Part shown: positions 15,698 through 25,912 of the stretch, one piece after another
Position numbering within the stretch: the stretch's first letter is position 1
Layout of the letters: each line of letters opens with the position of its first letter
Notes under the pieces: generated by a model
Seen by the model: the letters and a program-made list of their open reading frames with translations, nothing else
Told to the model about the DNA's origin: nothing
Database searches by the model: none
Assembly: GCA_903830565.1 (NCBI GenBank)
Contig: CAIKUF010000264.1
Coordinates: 1 to 33,174, forward strand
Origin: an uncultured bacterium
Lineage (GTDB): Bacteria > Pseudomonadota > Gammaproteobacteria > Burkholderiales > Burkholderiaceae_C
DNA: 33,174 nt
Reading direction: 5' to 3'
Made by a program: the position numbers and the translations under genes

Positions 15698-16600
15698 ATG
15701 AACTCCATCCATAGAGCCCCGCGCGCTGCGCGCTGGGCGCTGATATTCGTTGGCGCCGCTCTGCTGGGCACGGCAGCCCTGGCCCAGGGCAGCCCGAGCA
15801 CTGCGCCCAAGCCGGCCAAGTCGGCGACCAAGCCGGCCGCACAGGCCCGGGTACCGCTGCTGATCGAACAGCGGGCCATCGACCTCATCAAGGCCACCAG
15901 CGCGCGCCTGGCTGCGGCCCAGTCGATGAGCTTCACTGCCATCGTCGACGTCGAGTACCCGAGCAAGCTCGGCCCGCCGTTGGCCTATCCAGTGCGCTAC
16001 GACGTGGCCATGCAGCGGCCGGACAAGCTGCGCGTGCTGCAAAGCGGCGCCGGGCTGGCGAGCGAGTTCTACTATGACGGCAAGGCCATGCTGGCCTACG
16101 TGCCCGAGGCCAACCTCGTCGCCGTGGCCGACGCGCCGCCGACGATAGAGGCCGCGCTGAGGCAAGCCCTGGACAAGGCCGCGATCTTCTACCCCTTCAC
16201 CGACCTGTTGCTGCCCGACCCGTATGCGGTGATGACCGACAAGGTGCTGCACGCCTTCTACATCGGCCCCTCGGGCGCCGTGGGCGGCGTGCCGACCGAG
16301 GCCGTGGCCTGGGCCACCAACGACGTGTTCATCCAGATGTGGGTCGGCACCGAGGACAAGCTGCCGCGGCGCATCCGCGCGATGTTCGCCAGCGACCCGC
16401 TGAAGCTGCGCAACGACATGCAGTTGTCGAACTGGCAGATCAACCCGACTCATCCGGCCGACACCTTCGGTTCGCAGAATGCGCTGAGTGCGCAACGCAT
16501 CCCCTTCGCCAAGCCGGTGGCCACCCCGCCGCCGCCCGGCAAGGCCGCGCCAAAGAGCGCCAAGCCCGCGGCCAGCGCGCCGAAGACCAAGACCCCTTGA
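15698..16600 (+). CDS. DUF2092 periplasmic protein
   Basis: 300 residues with a signal peptide (ALIFVGAALLGTAALA-Q), a Pro/Lys/Ala linker, and a DUF2092 domain (~55-255). Family hallmarks: AIDLIKATSARLAAAQSMSF, then MQRPDKLRVLQSG, FYYDGKAMLAYVPE, ADAPPTIEAALRQALDKA, PFTDLLLPDPY, and QMWVGTEDKLPRRIRAMF. The fold is expected to resemble LolA/LolB-like lipid-binding half-barrels, by analogy with related DUFs (inference). The C-terminal ~35 residues are a low-complexity Pro/Lys/Ala tail. It starts ten bases after the preceding small gene and is followed ten bases later by the repeat protein. Confidence 0.88.
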   Translation: MNSIHRAPRAARWALIFVGAALLGTAALAQGSPSTAPKPAKSATKPAAQARVPLLIEQRAIDLIKATSARLAAAQSMSFTAIVDVEYPSKLGPPLAYPVRYDVAMQRPDKLRVLQSGAGLASEFYYDGKAMLAYVPEANLVAVADAPPTIEAALRQALDKAAIFYPFTDLLLPDPYAVMTDKVLHAFYIGPSGAVGGVPTEAVAWATNDVFIQMWVGTEDKLPRRIRAMFASDPLKLRNDMQLSNWQINPTHPADTFGSQNALSAQRIPFAKPVATPPPPGKAAPKSAKPAASAPKTKTP

Positions 16601-16610
16601 GGAGTTCATC

Positions 16611-17378
16611 ATGATTCGAACCCACACTCGTCTCGCTGTGGCCCTCGTCGCCACGCTCGCCGCCGGCCAGGCCCTGGCCTGGGCCAGCGCCAACCGCGGC
16701 GGTGGCAGCACCTCGCACACCGCAGGCTCGACTTCGCACACCAATGCCTACGGCGGCAGCAGCACGCATGATGCCGGCGAAGGCACCGAACACACCAACA
16801 CCTATGGCGGCAGCAGCGCGCACAGCGAATACGGCGGCACCGAGCACACCAATGTGTACGGCGGCAGCACGGCCGGGGCCTACGGCGCCGGCGCCACGCA
16901 CAGCACGTACTACGGTGCCACGGCGTATCACCCGCCGGCCTATGGCACCTACCCGGTGTATCACCCGCCGGCGTACGTGCCTGCGTACTCGACCGGCTGC
17001 TATGGCTGTGCGGCGGCGGCGGGCGCGGTGGTGGGCGTGGCCGTTGGCGCCGCGGTGGCGTCTAGCAACACGGCGGCAGCCACGTCCAGCGCCTATTCGG
17101 CGGGCGTTGCTGCAGGCAGCGCCAGTACCGGCGCGGCCTACTCCACCGGCTATGCCGCGGGGACGGCCGCGGCCACGGCGCCGCCGCCGGAGACGACGGT
17201 GACCACGGTGACCACGACCACGGCCAGCTACGCGACGGGCGTCAGTTATGCCGCGCTGCCGGCGGGGTCGATGGCGGTGACCAAGAACGGCACCACTTAC
17301 TACCTGAGCGGCAACACCTGGTTCCAGCCGCTGTACGGTGCCAACGGGGTGCACTACCAGGTGGTGCCGGCGCCTTGA
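16611..17378 (+). CDS. Gly/Ser/Tyr-repeat exported protein with DUF6515-like C-terminus
   Basis: 255 residues with a signal peptide (LAVALVATLAAGQALA-W). Residues ~35-95 carry a repeat centred on HTNxYGGSS (HTNAYGGSSTHDAG, HTNTYGGSSAHSEYGG, HTNVYGGSTAG), followed by YHPPAYG-type tyrosine/proline segments, a glycine-alanine hydrophobic stretch (AAAAGAVVGVAVGAAVASS), a Thr-rich linker and a C-terminal module, YAALPAGSMAVTKNGTTYYL to YQVVPAP, resembling DUF6515-type surface proteins. The glycine-alanine segment could be a membrane helix or a glycine-zipper. GAGGAG precedes the ATG at 16611. It pairs with the DUF2092 gene. Confidence 0.75.
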   Translation: MIRTHTRLAVALVATLAAGQALAWASANRGGGSTSHTAGSTSHTNAYGGSSTHDAGEGTEHTNTYGGSSAHSEYGGTEHTNVYGGSTAGAYGAGATHSTYYGATAYHPPAYGTYPVYHPPAYVPAYSTGCYGCAAAAGAVVGVAVGAAVASSNTAAATSSAYSAGVAAGSASTGAAYSTGYAAGTAAATAPPPETTVTTVTTTTASYATGVSYAALPAGSMAVTKNGTTYYLSGNTWFQPLYGANGVHYQVVPAP

Positions 17379-17451
17379 GCGCGGCGCGCCGCAGCCGCCG
17401 GGCGCAGCGACCGCATGAAGCTGCGCGCGCTGCGGGCGGCGTTCCGGCACG

Positions 17452-18171
17452 GTGACCGCGATCGTGCCTGCCGGCCTCGTCGACCGATTGCCATTGCTGC
17501 CGCACCGGCACAAGTACAAGGTGCTGCTCGTGCTGCTGCTGGCGTCGATCGTGATCCAGACCTACGGGCTGCGTTCGGGTGTCGCCGGGCTGCTGTCGGA
17601 CGTCTTTCGCTCCTTGCTCGGCGTGGCGATCTTCGGCGTCGTCTTCCGCGGCGCGCGCGAGCGCGTGCTCGCGGCCCTGCTGCTGCTCGCAACGGTCATC
17701 GCGGGCTGGACGCGCCACTTCATCGGAGGCAGCGACGCGGGCGTGCTGGCACTGGCGTTCAACGCGCTGTCGTCGCTCTTCCTCTGGACCGCGGTGGCGG
17801 TGATCCTGCGCGATCTGTTCCGCACGCCCGAGGCCGGCGCCGGCAATGTGCTTGGCGCGATCTGCGGTTACCTGATCGCCGCCGATGCCTGGTGCGGGAT
17901 CAACATCTCTGCCTACCTGTTGGCGCCGAATTCATTCGCCTTCGATCCTGGTGTCCGGGAATTGCTCGAGCACTGGCACGGCAGACTCGCGCTGTTCTGC
18001 TACTACAGCTTCTCGCAAATGACGACGCTCGGATACTCGGATATCACGCCGGTGCGCGCGCCGGCCACCACGCTGTGCCTGTTCGCCGCGTTGTTCGGAA
18101 TGTTCTACACCGCCATCGTGGTCTCGCAATTCGTCGGCCTGGCTCAGCGGACGTCGCGCGATGCCGCCTGA
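17452..18171 (+). CDS. Six-helix potassium-channel-like protein with variant filter
   Basis: 239 residues with six predicted membrane helices and a pore loop between helices 5 and 6: YYSFSQMTTLGYSDITPV (~184-201), then LCLFAALFGMFYTAIVVSQF. This is the ion-channel PF07885 pattern, but the filter reads TLGYSD instead of TVGYGD; the second filter glycine is serine. Helices 1-4 carry no voltage-sensor arginine ladder. Potassium selectivity is therefore uncertain. A GTG start at 17452 is weakly supported (no clear Shine-Dalgarno); GTG 17464 is an alternative. It lies 73 bases after the repeat protein and is followed by the phospholipase gene. Confidence 0.8.
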   Translation: MTAIVPAGLVDRLPLLPHRHKYKVLLVLLLASIVIQTYGLRSGVAGLLSDVFRSLLGVAIFGVVFRGARERVLAALLLLATVIAGWTRHFIGGSDAGVLALAFNALSSLFLWTAVAVILRDLFRTPEAGAGNVLGAICGYLIAADAWCGINISAYLLAPNSFAFDPGVRELLEHWHGRLALFCYYSFSQMTTLGYSDITPVRAPATTLCLFAALFGMFYTAIVVSQFVGLAQRTSRDAA

Positions 18172-18228
18172 CCGCCTGTAGCCATGAAGAATGACAAGGC
18201 GGCCGCAGTCCGCCATCGGGCCCTCATC

Positions 18229-19695
18229 ATGACGAACACGCGAATCCTGTTGGCAACTGCATTCACCGCGCTGCTCGGCCTTGCCGGCTGCGCCACGCGG
18301 CCTATCAACCCGCCGATCACGCAGGTCGACCCGAACAGCGGCTACACGTTCCAGACGCGCCAGAAGCACTTCAAGAGCCAGGACACGCTGGTGATTCTGG
18401 CCTTCTCCGGTGGCGGCACGCGGGCCGCCGCCTTCTCCTACGGGGTGCTCGAGTTCCTGCACAAGACCGAGGTCTTGGCACCGAACGGCGCGAGGCTTCG
18501 ACTGATCGACGCCGTCGACATGATCACCGGCGTTTCGGGCGGCAGCTTCACGGCGCTCGCCTATGGCTTGTATGGAGAGAAGCTCTTCGCCGACTACGAC
18601 AAGCGCTTTCTGAAGCGCGACGTGCAGGGCGAACTCGTCTCTCGGGCCATCAGTCCGACCCATTGGCCCGACTACATCGGCGGCACGGCCGGGCGCTCGG
18701 AACTCGCGGCCAACTACTACGACGAGATTCTCTTCAACGGTGCGACCTTCGGCGACCTCGATCGCGGCGACGGCCCCTTCATCTCGGCGACGGCCACCGA
18801 CATCTCGACCGGCACCCGCCTCCCCTTCCAGCAGGGCGTCTTCAACCTGCTGTGCACCGATCTCAATGCCATGCGGCTCTCGCGCGCTGCAGCCGCGTCG
18901 TCTGCCGTCCCCGTGGTGCTTTCCACGGTCACGCTCGACAACTATGGCGGCAGTTGCGGCTTCGAACTGCCCCCCTGGATGAAGATCTTTACCCAGTCCG
19001 ACAATCCGCCGCGGCCGGCAGCGCGTGCGTTGCGGGAATTGAAGGAAGGAGAAGCCCTTGCCGATGGCGTGCGTCGACCCTACATCCACCTGGTCGATGG
19101 CGGCATCTCCGACAACGTGGGCATGCGCGGCGTGCTCGATGCGTTGCAGTTGCTCGAAGCCCTGCACGGCGCGGGCCAGCCCACGCCGCTCGACCACGTC
19201 AAGCGAATCGTCGTGTTCATCGTCAATTCGCTGTCGTCGCCGCCCACCACGTGGGACACCTCGGAGCAGGGCCCCGGCATGGTGGACGTGCTGTTGAAGT
19301 CCAGCGGCGTGCCGATCGATCACTATTCCTTCGAGGCGGTCGAGTTGCTGAAGGACATTTCGGCGCGCTGGGATACGGCGCGGCACCTTCGGGACCTGGC
19401 CGGCTGCTCGGCCGACGCTGTCTCGCCGGTCTGCGCCGCAATACGGGTGCCGCAGGCGAAGATCTATGCGATCGATGTGTCGTTCCTGGCGCTGAATGAC
19501 AAGGCCGAGCGCGACTACCTGAACCAGCAGCCGACGAGCTTCGTCCTGCCTGCCGAGGCGGTCGATCGCCTGCGCGCCGCCGCGGGGACGATCATCGGCG
19601 CGTCACCCGAGTTCCAACGGCTGTTGAAGGAAGCCGGAGTCAAGGTCGTCGGCGAACCGGCCACTGGCAAGACCGAGCCGCCCGGCGCCCCGTGA
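18229..19695 (+). CDS. Patatin-like phospholipase lipoprotein
   Basis: 488 residues with a lipoprotein signal peptide (MTNTRILLATAFTALLG, lipobox LAGC, C21), so the catalytic domain is anchored in the envelope. Patatin motifs are complete: oxyanion loop SGGGTR (60-65), nucleophile S103 in GVSGGS, and the catalytic Asp D290 in VDGGISDN. The expected activity is acyl hydrolysis of phospholipids or other esters. An ATG 45 bases earlier (18184) adds a basic extension in front of the signal; neither start has a strong Shine-Dalgarno, and the shorter is preferred because it gives a normal lipoprotein signal. It is the last gene of the envelope cluster. Secreted or envelope-bound patatins can act in membrane remodelling or antagonism. 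Confidence 0.9.
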   Translation: MTNTRILLATAFTALLGLAGCATRPINPPITQVDPNSGYTFQTRQKHFKSQDTLVILAFSGGGTRAAAFSYGVLEFLHKTEVLAPNGARLRLIDAVDMITGVSGGSFTALAYGLYGEKLFADYDKRFLKRDVQGELVSRAISPTHWPDYIGGTAGRSELAANYYDEILFNGATFGDLDRGDGPFISATATDISTGTRLPFQQGVFNLLCTDLNAMRLSRAAAASSAVPVVLSTVTLDNYGGSCGFELPPWMKIFTQSDNPPRPAARALRELKEGEALADGVRRPYIHLVDGGISDNVGMRGVLDALQLLEALHGAGQPTPLDHVKRIVVFIVNSLSSPPTTWDTSEQGPGMVDVLLKSSGVPIDHYSFEAVELLKDISARWDTARHLRDLAGCSADAVSPVCAAIRVPQAKIYAIDVSFLALNDKAERDYLNQQPTSFVLPAEAVDRLRAAAGTIIGASPEFQRLLKEAGVKVVGEPATGKTEPPGAP

Positions 19696-22037
<2,342 letters not shown>

Positions 22038-22135
22038 CGGGGTCTTCGGCGAGAATCACCACTGTCGCGCTCGACAGCCGAGCGAACAGCGGCCAGCGGG
22101 CTGGCCGCCCCACACCGAACCCAAGAGGACACCCC

Positions 22136-22768
22136 ATGAAGCGTCGCGAATTCAGTCTGGCCCTTGGCGCCGCGTTGCTGGCGACCGGCCAGGCGCAGGC
22201 CCAGGCCCAACCGGTGGAGGGCAAGGATTTCGTTCTCGTGCAGCCGCCGGTGCCGGTTGCCGTACCGGGCAAGATCGAAGTCATCGAATTCTTCGGCTAC
22301 TGGTGCCCCCATTGCAAAGAGCTCGAGTCCGCACTCGAAGCGTGGGCCAAGAAGTTGCCGGCCACGGTGAACTTCCGGCGCATTCCGGTCGCCTGGCAGG
22401 CCGCGCATGTGCCGTACCAGAAGCTGTACTTCGCGCTCGAGGCGCTGGGCTTGGCGGAGGCCATGAACGCCAAGGTCTTCAACGCCGTGCAAGTGCAGCG
22501 CCAGCGCCTGGACAACGATGCCGGCATCGCCGCATTCGCAGCCGCCAATGGCATCGATCGCGCCAAGCTGCAGGACGCAATGAACAGCTTTTCGGTGTCG
22601 TCGAAGATACGGATCGCGAATCAGGTCTACGAGGCCTATCACCTCGATGGCGTGCCGGCGCTTATCGTCAACGGCCGCTACAGGACCTCGCCCGAACTCG
22701 CCAGGGGCGACGAGCGCGCGCTTGCGGTCGTCGATGCGCTGATCCTCAAGGCCAAGGCCGGCCGCTGA
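22136..22768 (+). CDS. dsbA: Thiol:disulfide interchange protein DsbA
   Basis: 210-residue periplasmic oxidase that introduces disulphides into exported proteins. Signal peptide ~1-22 (FSLALGAALLATGQAQA), thioredoxin fold with the active site CPHC (C57 and C60, in FFGYWCPHCKE), an inserted helical domain (~75-155) and the cis-proline P174 in DGVPALIVNG. The ATG at 22136 follows AGAGGA. It lies 98 bases after fadH and could be cotranscribed or have its own promoter. Substrates may include the cysteine-containing envelope proteins of the nearby cluster, though that is speculation. Confidence 0.94.
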   Translation: MKRREFSLALGAALLATGQAQAQAQPVEGKDFVLVQPPVPVAVPGKIEVIEFFGYWCPHCKELESALEAWAKKLPATVNFRRIPVAWQAAHVPYQKLYFALEALGLAEAMNAKVFNAVQVQRQRLDNDAGIAAFAAANGIDRAKLQDAMNSFSVSSKIRIANQVYEAYHLDGVPALIVNGRYRTSPELARGDERALAVVDALILKAKAGR

Positions 22769-22810
22769 CGACCGGGCGCCGCCTCCCGCGCAGGCCCGCG
22801 CCGGGATCGG

Positions 22811-23494
22811 TCAGTCGATGGCGAGCGCGCTCATGAAGCGCGGCACGTCGGCGAAGTCCGGCACGACGGCGCGCGCTCCCAATGCGGTCAGCGTGTGCGC
22901 CTTCTCGTCGCTGGCCACGCCGACGAAGTGCATGCCCAGATCGGCCGCCGTGCGCGCATCCCAGGGGCCGTCGCCGACGCTGATCATGCGAGGGCGATGC
23001 TTGTCCTCGAACCCTTGAAGCCGGCGGCGCACGGCATCGGCGACGATCTCCTGGCGGGTTCTGAACTCGGAGGCGGTGGCAAGAACGCAGGCGTCACTCG
23101 CAATGCCGAGACACCGCAGCTTGTGCTGCGCGGGGCCGCGGTACGAGCCGGTCGCGAAGGCCACGAGGTAGTCGCCAGACGCTTCGAGCCGAAGCAGCAA
23201 CTCGGGCGCACCGGGCATCGGCGAGTCGAGGGCCGTGAGACTGATCTCGTCGTAGCCACGCTGGAACAGGGCCTCGAATTCAAGGCACTCGGCATCGGTG
23301 GGCGACCGCCCGAAGCTCTTCTCGTAAGCCTCGTAGTACACGCCAGAGTCCGTGTGGTTCGCATAGTTGGCCCACTCGGCGTCCCGGTGGGTCAGCTCGG
23401 ACGCCGCCATCGCCCGCGTCATCGCCAGATGATGCGTGCCGATCGATTTCAGCAGGGTGCCGTCGATGTCGAAGACGATGAGTTTCTTGGTCAT
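22811..23494 (-). CDS. HAD-superfamily phosphatase
   Basis: 227-residue haloacid-dehalogenase-type hydrolase. Motif I is FDIDGTLL with nucleophile D8 and acid D10; motif II lies in AFATGSYRG; motif IV is SVGDGPWDARTA. A helical cap is inserted between motifs I and II (~20-90), as in C1-type phosphatases acting on small phosphorylated metabolites. The ATG at 23494 is chosen because motif I normally begins within the first ten residues; the Shine-Dalgarno is weak. It converges with dsbA and diverges from the DUF3297 gene. Substrate cannot be read from the sequence. Confidence 0.88.
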   Translation of the reverse strand: MTKKLIVFDIDGTLLKSIGTHHLAMTRAMAASELTHRDAEWANYANHTDSGVYYEAYEKSFGRSPTDAECLEFEALFQRGYDEISLTALDSPMPGAPELLLRLEASGDYLVAFATGSYRGPAQHKLRCLGIASDACVLATASEFRTRQEIVADAVRRRLQGFEDKHRPRMISVGDGPWDARTAADLGMHFVGVASDEKAHTLTALGARAVVPDFADVPRFMSALAID

Positions 23495-23688
23495 GTTGGG
23501 CGATGCTTTGTGGGAAGCAGTTTCGGTCCTTGCCTGCAAGCCTGCCATCTCGGCGGCACGGGTACGCATGTCATGATGCCGAGATGGAGCCGTTCGCGGG
23601 CGCATGGCCTTTCTTGCCTACTCGTGCACTGTAGCGGGCGCGGCATTGACGCGGAACGGATCGCCGTTCATTACCCGAGGTTTGACCG

Positions 23689-23937
23689 ATGCAGGAAGCC
23701 AAAGACACTCCCCCGCTGCCGGACCGTTTGTCGGTCGACCCAGCCAGCCCGCACTACGTGGCCGCGCTCGTCGAGCACGCAATCGGCATCCGCTTCAACG
23801 ACAAGCCGCGATTCGATGTCGAGGAATACTGCATCAGCGAGGGTTGGGTCAAGGTTCCCGCCGGCCGCGCGCTGGACCGCAAGGGCAGGCCCTTGCTGAT
23901 CAAGCTCAAGGGAAAGGTCGAGGCCTACTTTCGGTAG
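23689..23937 (+). CDS. DUF3297 family protein
   Basis: 82 residues and a near full match to the DUF3297 pattern: PPLPDRLSVDPASPHY, ALVEHAIGIRFNDK, DVEEYCISEGWVKVPAG and LDRKGRPLLIKLKGKVE. The family is small, cytosolic and of unknown function, usually a single-copy gene in Proteobacteria. Its last 13 bases overlap the end of the AraC gene on the opposite strand. Confidence 0.9.
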   Translation: MQEAKDTPPLPDRLSVDPASPHYVAALVEHAIGIRFNDKPRFDVEEYCISEGWVKVPAGRALDRKGRPLLIKLKGKVEAYFR

Positions 23938-24767
23938 AGTGTCTGCGGGCCGAGGATTCGCTCCAGCCGAGCGAGCACGGCGGGGGCGGGCGACGTGGCA
24001 CCTTGGGTGCGCAGCGTCTGCGATGGGAGCTCGAAGAAGAGTTCCCGGTAGTCTTGCGAGAAGCGGCCGAGGTGGAAGAACCCCCAACGCGTCGCCACCT
24101 CGGTGATCGAGGTCTGCGCTCGGCCGCGAAGCAATTCACGGCGCACCGCCGCAAGCCGGCGCACCATCAGAAAACGGCGCGGGCTGACGCCGAAGGCCTC
24201 GCGAAACGCGCGCTCCAGGCGCGACAGGCTGGTGCAGGCGGCGAGGCACAACTCGTCGATGCGCAGCGAAGGTTCGCCGGTGGCTTCGAGATAGGCCTCG
24301 GCGCGGCGAATCACCTGCCAGCGCTCGCCGGACGTCAAGGGCCGGCCCGCGTCGCTCGCGCCGCTGCGCCGGGACATTTCGCCGAGCAGCACGGACCGCA
24401 ACTCGTCGTGCGCGAGTTCGACCTGTGCATCGTCGTAGGCCGCGGCATCCGCATGCGGCGCAAGCACCGGCGCCAGATCGGCGAGCGTGCGTCGTTGCGC
24501 CGTGAAGAGCGAACCCGGCATGCGGCGTGCGCCGCCGCCGAGGGTCCGATGAAGCTCCAGGCCGGCGGCCTCGATGCGCCCGCGCGGCACCTGCATCGAC
24601 AACCACTCGGCGCGCGGCGGCAACGCGGCCAGGATCTCGCCGTGCTCGGGGAAGACCACGAAATCGCCGTCGGACGCGCCTTGGCCGTGGACGCGCCAGT
24701 CGCCGTGCCACTGGCCCGCGCACATCGGATGGGGAGTCGATAGACTATCGTCTTTCTCCCCAGCCAT
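23925..24767 (-). CDS. AraC-family regulator, short at the N-terminus
   Basis: 280 residues from the ATG at 24767 (an ATG at 24725 is the alternative; neither has a good Shine-Dalgarno). The C-terminal third has the two helix-turn-helix units: IDELCLAACTSLSRLERAF with FGVSPRRFL, and ITEVATRWGFFHLGRFSQDY. The N-terminal part (FVVFPEHGEILAALPPRAEW) matches the middle of the sensor domain in EutR-like regulators, which are about 60-80 residues longer at this end. The gene may therefore have lost its 5' end when the divergent ferritin-like gene became its neighbour. Target unknown. Confidence 0.8.
   Translation of the reverse strand: MAGEKDDSLSTPHPMCAGQWHGDWRVHGQGASDGDFVVFPEHGEILAALPPRAEWLSMQVPRGRIEAAGLELHRTLGGGARRMPGSLFTAQRRTLADLAPVLAPHADAAAYDDAQVELAHDELRSVLLGEMSRRSGASDAGRPLTSGERWQVIRRAEAYLEATGEPSLRIDELCLAACTSLSRLERAFREAFGVSPRRFLMVRRLAAVRRELLRGRAQTSITEVATRWGFFHLGRFSQDYRELFFELPSQTLRTQGATSPAPAVLARLERILGPQTLYRK
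24738..24750. promoter_or_regulatory. Perfect palindrome CGATAG-A-CTATCG, possible operator
   Basis: A 13-base perfect palindrome lies between the AraC and ferritin-like genes, 61 bases before the ferritin-like start. It is AT-rich against the local background. If the AraC protein starts at 24725 it is intergenic; if at 24767 it is inside that gene. Palindromes of this kind can be operators, but no known consensus fits. Confidence 0.35.
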
Positions 24768-24811
24768 CGGGCGTGAGCGACGACGAGCACGCGCGCCGAC
24801 ACGGAAAGCAC

Positions 24812-25303
24812 ATGAGCTACACACTGCCAGAGTTCCTCGCCCATGCGATCGCACTCGAAGAGGAAGCCGCCGAGCGCTACCACGAGCTGGCCGACATGAT
24901 GGAAGCCCATCGCAACGACGATGTGTCCAGGCTCTTTCGCGACATGGTCCGCTTCTCGACGCTTCATCACGATTCGATCGTCGAACGCGCCGGCACGATC
25001 GAGTTGCCCAGGCTCAGGTCCTGGGAGTACCGATGGAGCTCGCCGCCCGAAGCCGGGGGCGATGAAGCCTTCGACTACATGCTCGAGCCCTACAACGCGC
25101 TGCGCTATGCCCTCGCGAACGAGGTGCGGGCCATGGAGTACTACAGCTCGGTGGGCCTGCAGACGATGGACGCGGAAGTCAAGCGCATGGCCGCGGAGTT
25201 CGCCGCCGAGGAATCGGAGCACGTCGATGCGCTCGAGCAGTGGCTGGCGCGCACGCCCCGGCCGGCGGCCACCTGGGAAGACGACCCCCATCGCGGCAAT
25301 TAG
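24812..25303 (+). CDS. Ferritin-like (rubrerythrin-type) diiron protein
   Basis: 163 residues forming a four-helix bundle with the diiron ligand pattern of the rubrerythrin/ferritin-like group: LEEEAAERYHELADMM (helix 1), LHHDSIVERAGT (helix 2), ANEVRAMEYYSSVG (helix 3) and AEESEHVDALEQWL (helix 4, ExxH). No rubredoxin-type cysteine module is present, so it is a rubrerythrin-like erythrin without the iron-sulphur domain. Likely roles are peroxide reduction or metal handling. Start with GGAAAG seven to ten bases upstream. Divergent from the AraC gene. Confidence 0.85.
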   Translation: MSYTLPEFLAHAIALEEEAAERYHELADMMEAHRNDDVSRLFRDMVRFSTLHHDSIVERAGTIELPRLRSWEYRWSSPPEAGGDEAFDYMLEPYNALRYALANEVRAMEYYSSVGLQTMDAEVKRMAAEFAAEESEHVDALEQWLARTPRPAATWEDDPHRGN

Positions 25304-25350
25304 GCTCGCGGCGCCGCCGACCTAACCCGCAAACGCTGGCGAGCCCGTGG

Positions 25351-25770
25351 CTACTCGCACAGCCGGCGGATGTCCTCCGGGATCGGGATGGAGCGGATGC
25401 GCTTGCGATCGCCCGCGTCGCGCACGCAGAACACGCGCGTTTCGCGGCTGCTGCAGATCAGGTCGTCGCCGCGCGTGATGGTGTGTTTCTGAATGAAGAC
25501 CTTGGCGCGCCACTCTTCGACCGCGGTGCTGATCGTGATCTTCTCGCCGTAGGTGGCCGACTTGACGAAGCTCGCCTCATGGTGGAGCAGCGGCGTGCCG
25601 ATGATGCCGTTCGTCCCTTCCAGCACATGCCACGGCGGAACGCCGCAGGTCATGAAGAAGTGCAGCGACGAGGCGTCCATCCAGCGGTGGTAGCGCGGGA
25701 AGAAGACGATTCCCGCGGGGTCGCAATCCCCGAAACGGATGTCGATGCCAAGGGTCGTCGTCTTGCTCAT
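25351..25770 (-). CDS. 4-hydroxybenzoyl-CoA-type thioesterase
   Basis: 139-residue hot-dog-fold acyl-CoA thioesterase. The catalytic Asp is D17 in RFGDCDPAGIVFFPRYHRW, the same position and context as in the Pseudomonas 4-hydroxybenzoyl-CoA thioesterase, and the rest is colinear (CGVPPWHVL, EEWRAKVFIQKHTITRG, ETRVFCVRD). The substrate is an aryl-CoA or short acyl-CoA. No dehalogenase or ligase of the 4-chlorobenzoate pathway is nearby, so the physiological substrate remains open. It converges on the ferritin-like gene; a GGCTCGC/GCGAGCC pair spans the gap. Confidence 0.9.
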   Translation of the reverse strand: MSKTTTLGIDIRFGDCDPAGIVFFPRYHRWMDASSLHFFMTCGVPPWHVLEGTNGIIGTPLLHHEASFVKSATYGEKITISTAVEEWRAKVFIQKHTITRGDDLICSSRETRVFCVRDAGDRKRIRSIPIPEDIRRLCE

Positions 25771-25912
25771 TCAGCGATACTCCGCGCGTGTCCCGGGGGC
25801 CATTGTCGCCGGGCCGCCGCTCCGCTGCCGCGCGTCGAAAGCCTAACTTCGAGAATGGGTGGCGGCTATCGGCACGCTCGGTTCGGCGAGCGCTTGCGCG
25901 GGCTCGTCGTCC

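Noticed and set aside
16730-16890. CRISPR-like repeats
   Set aside because: The repeats are in-frame codons of HTNxYGGSS within an exported protein, imperfect and without spacers of constant length.
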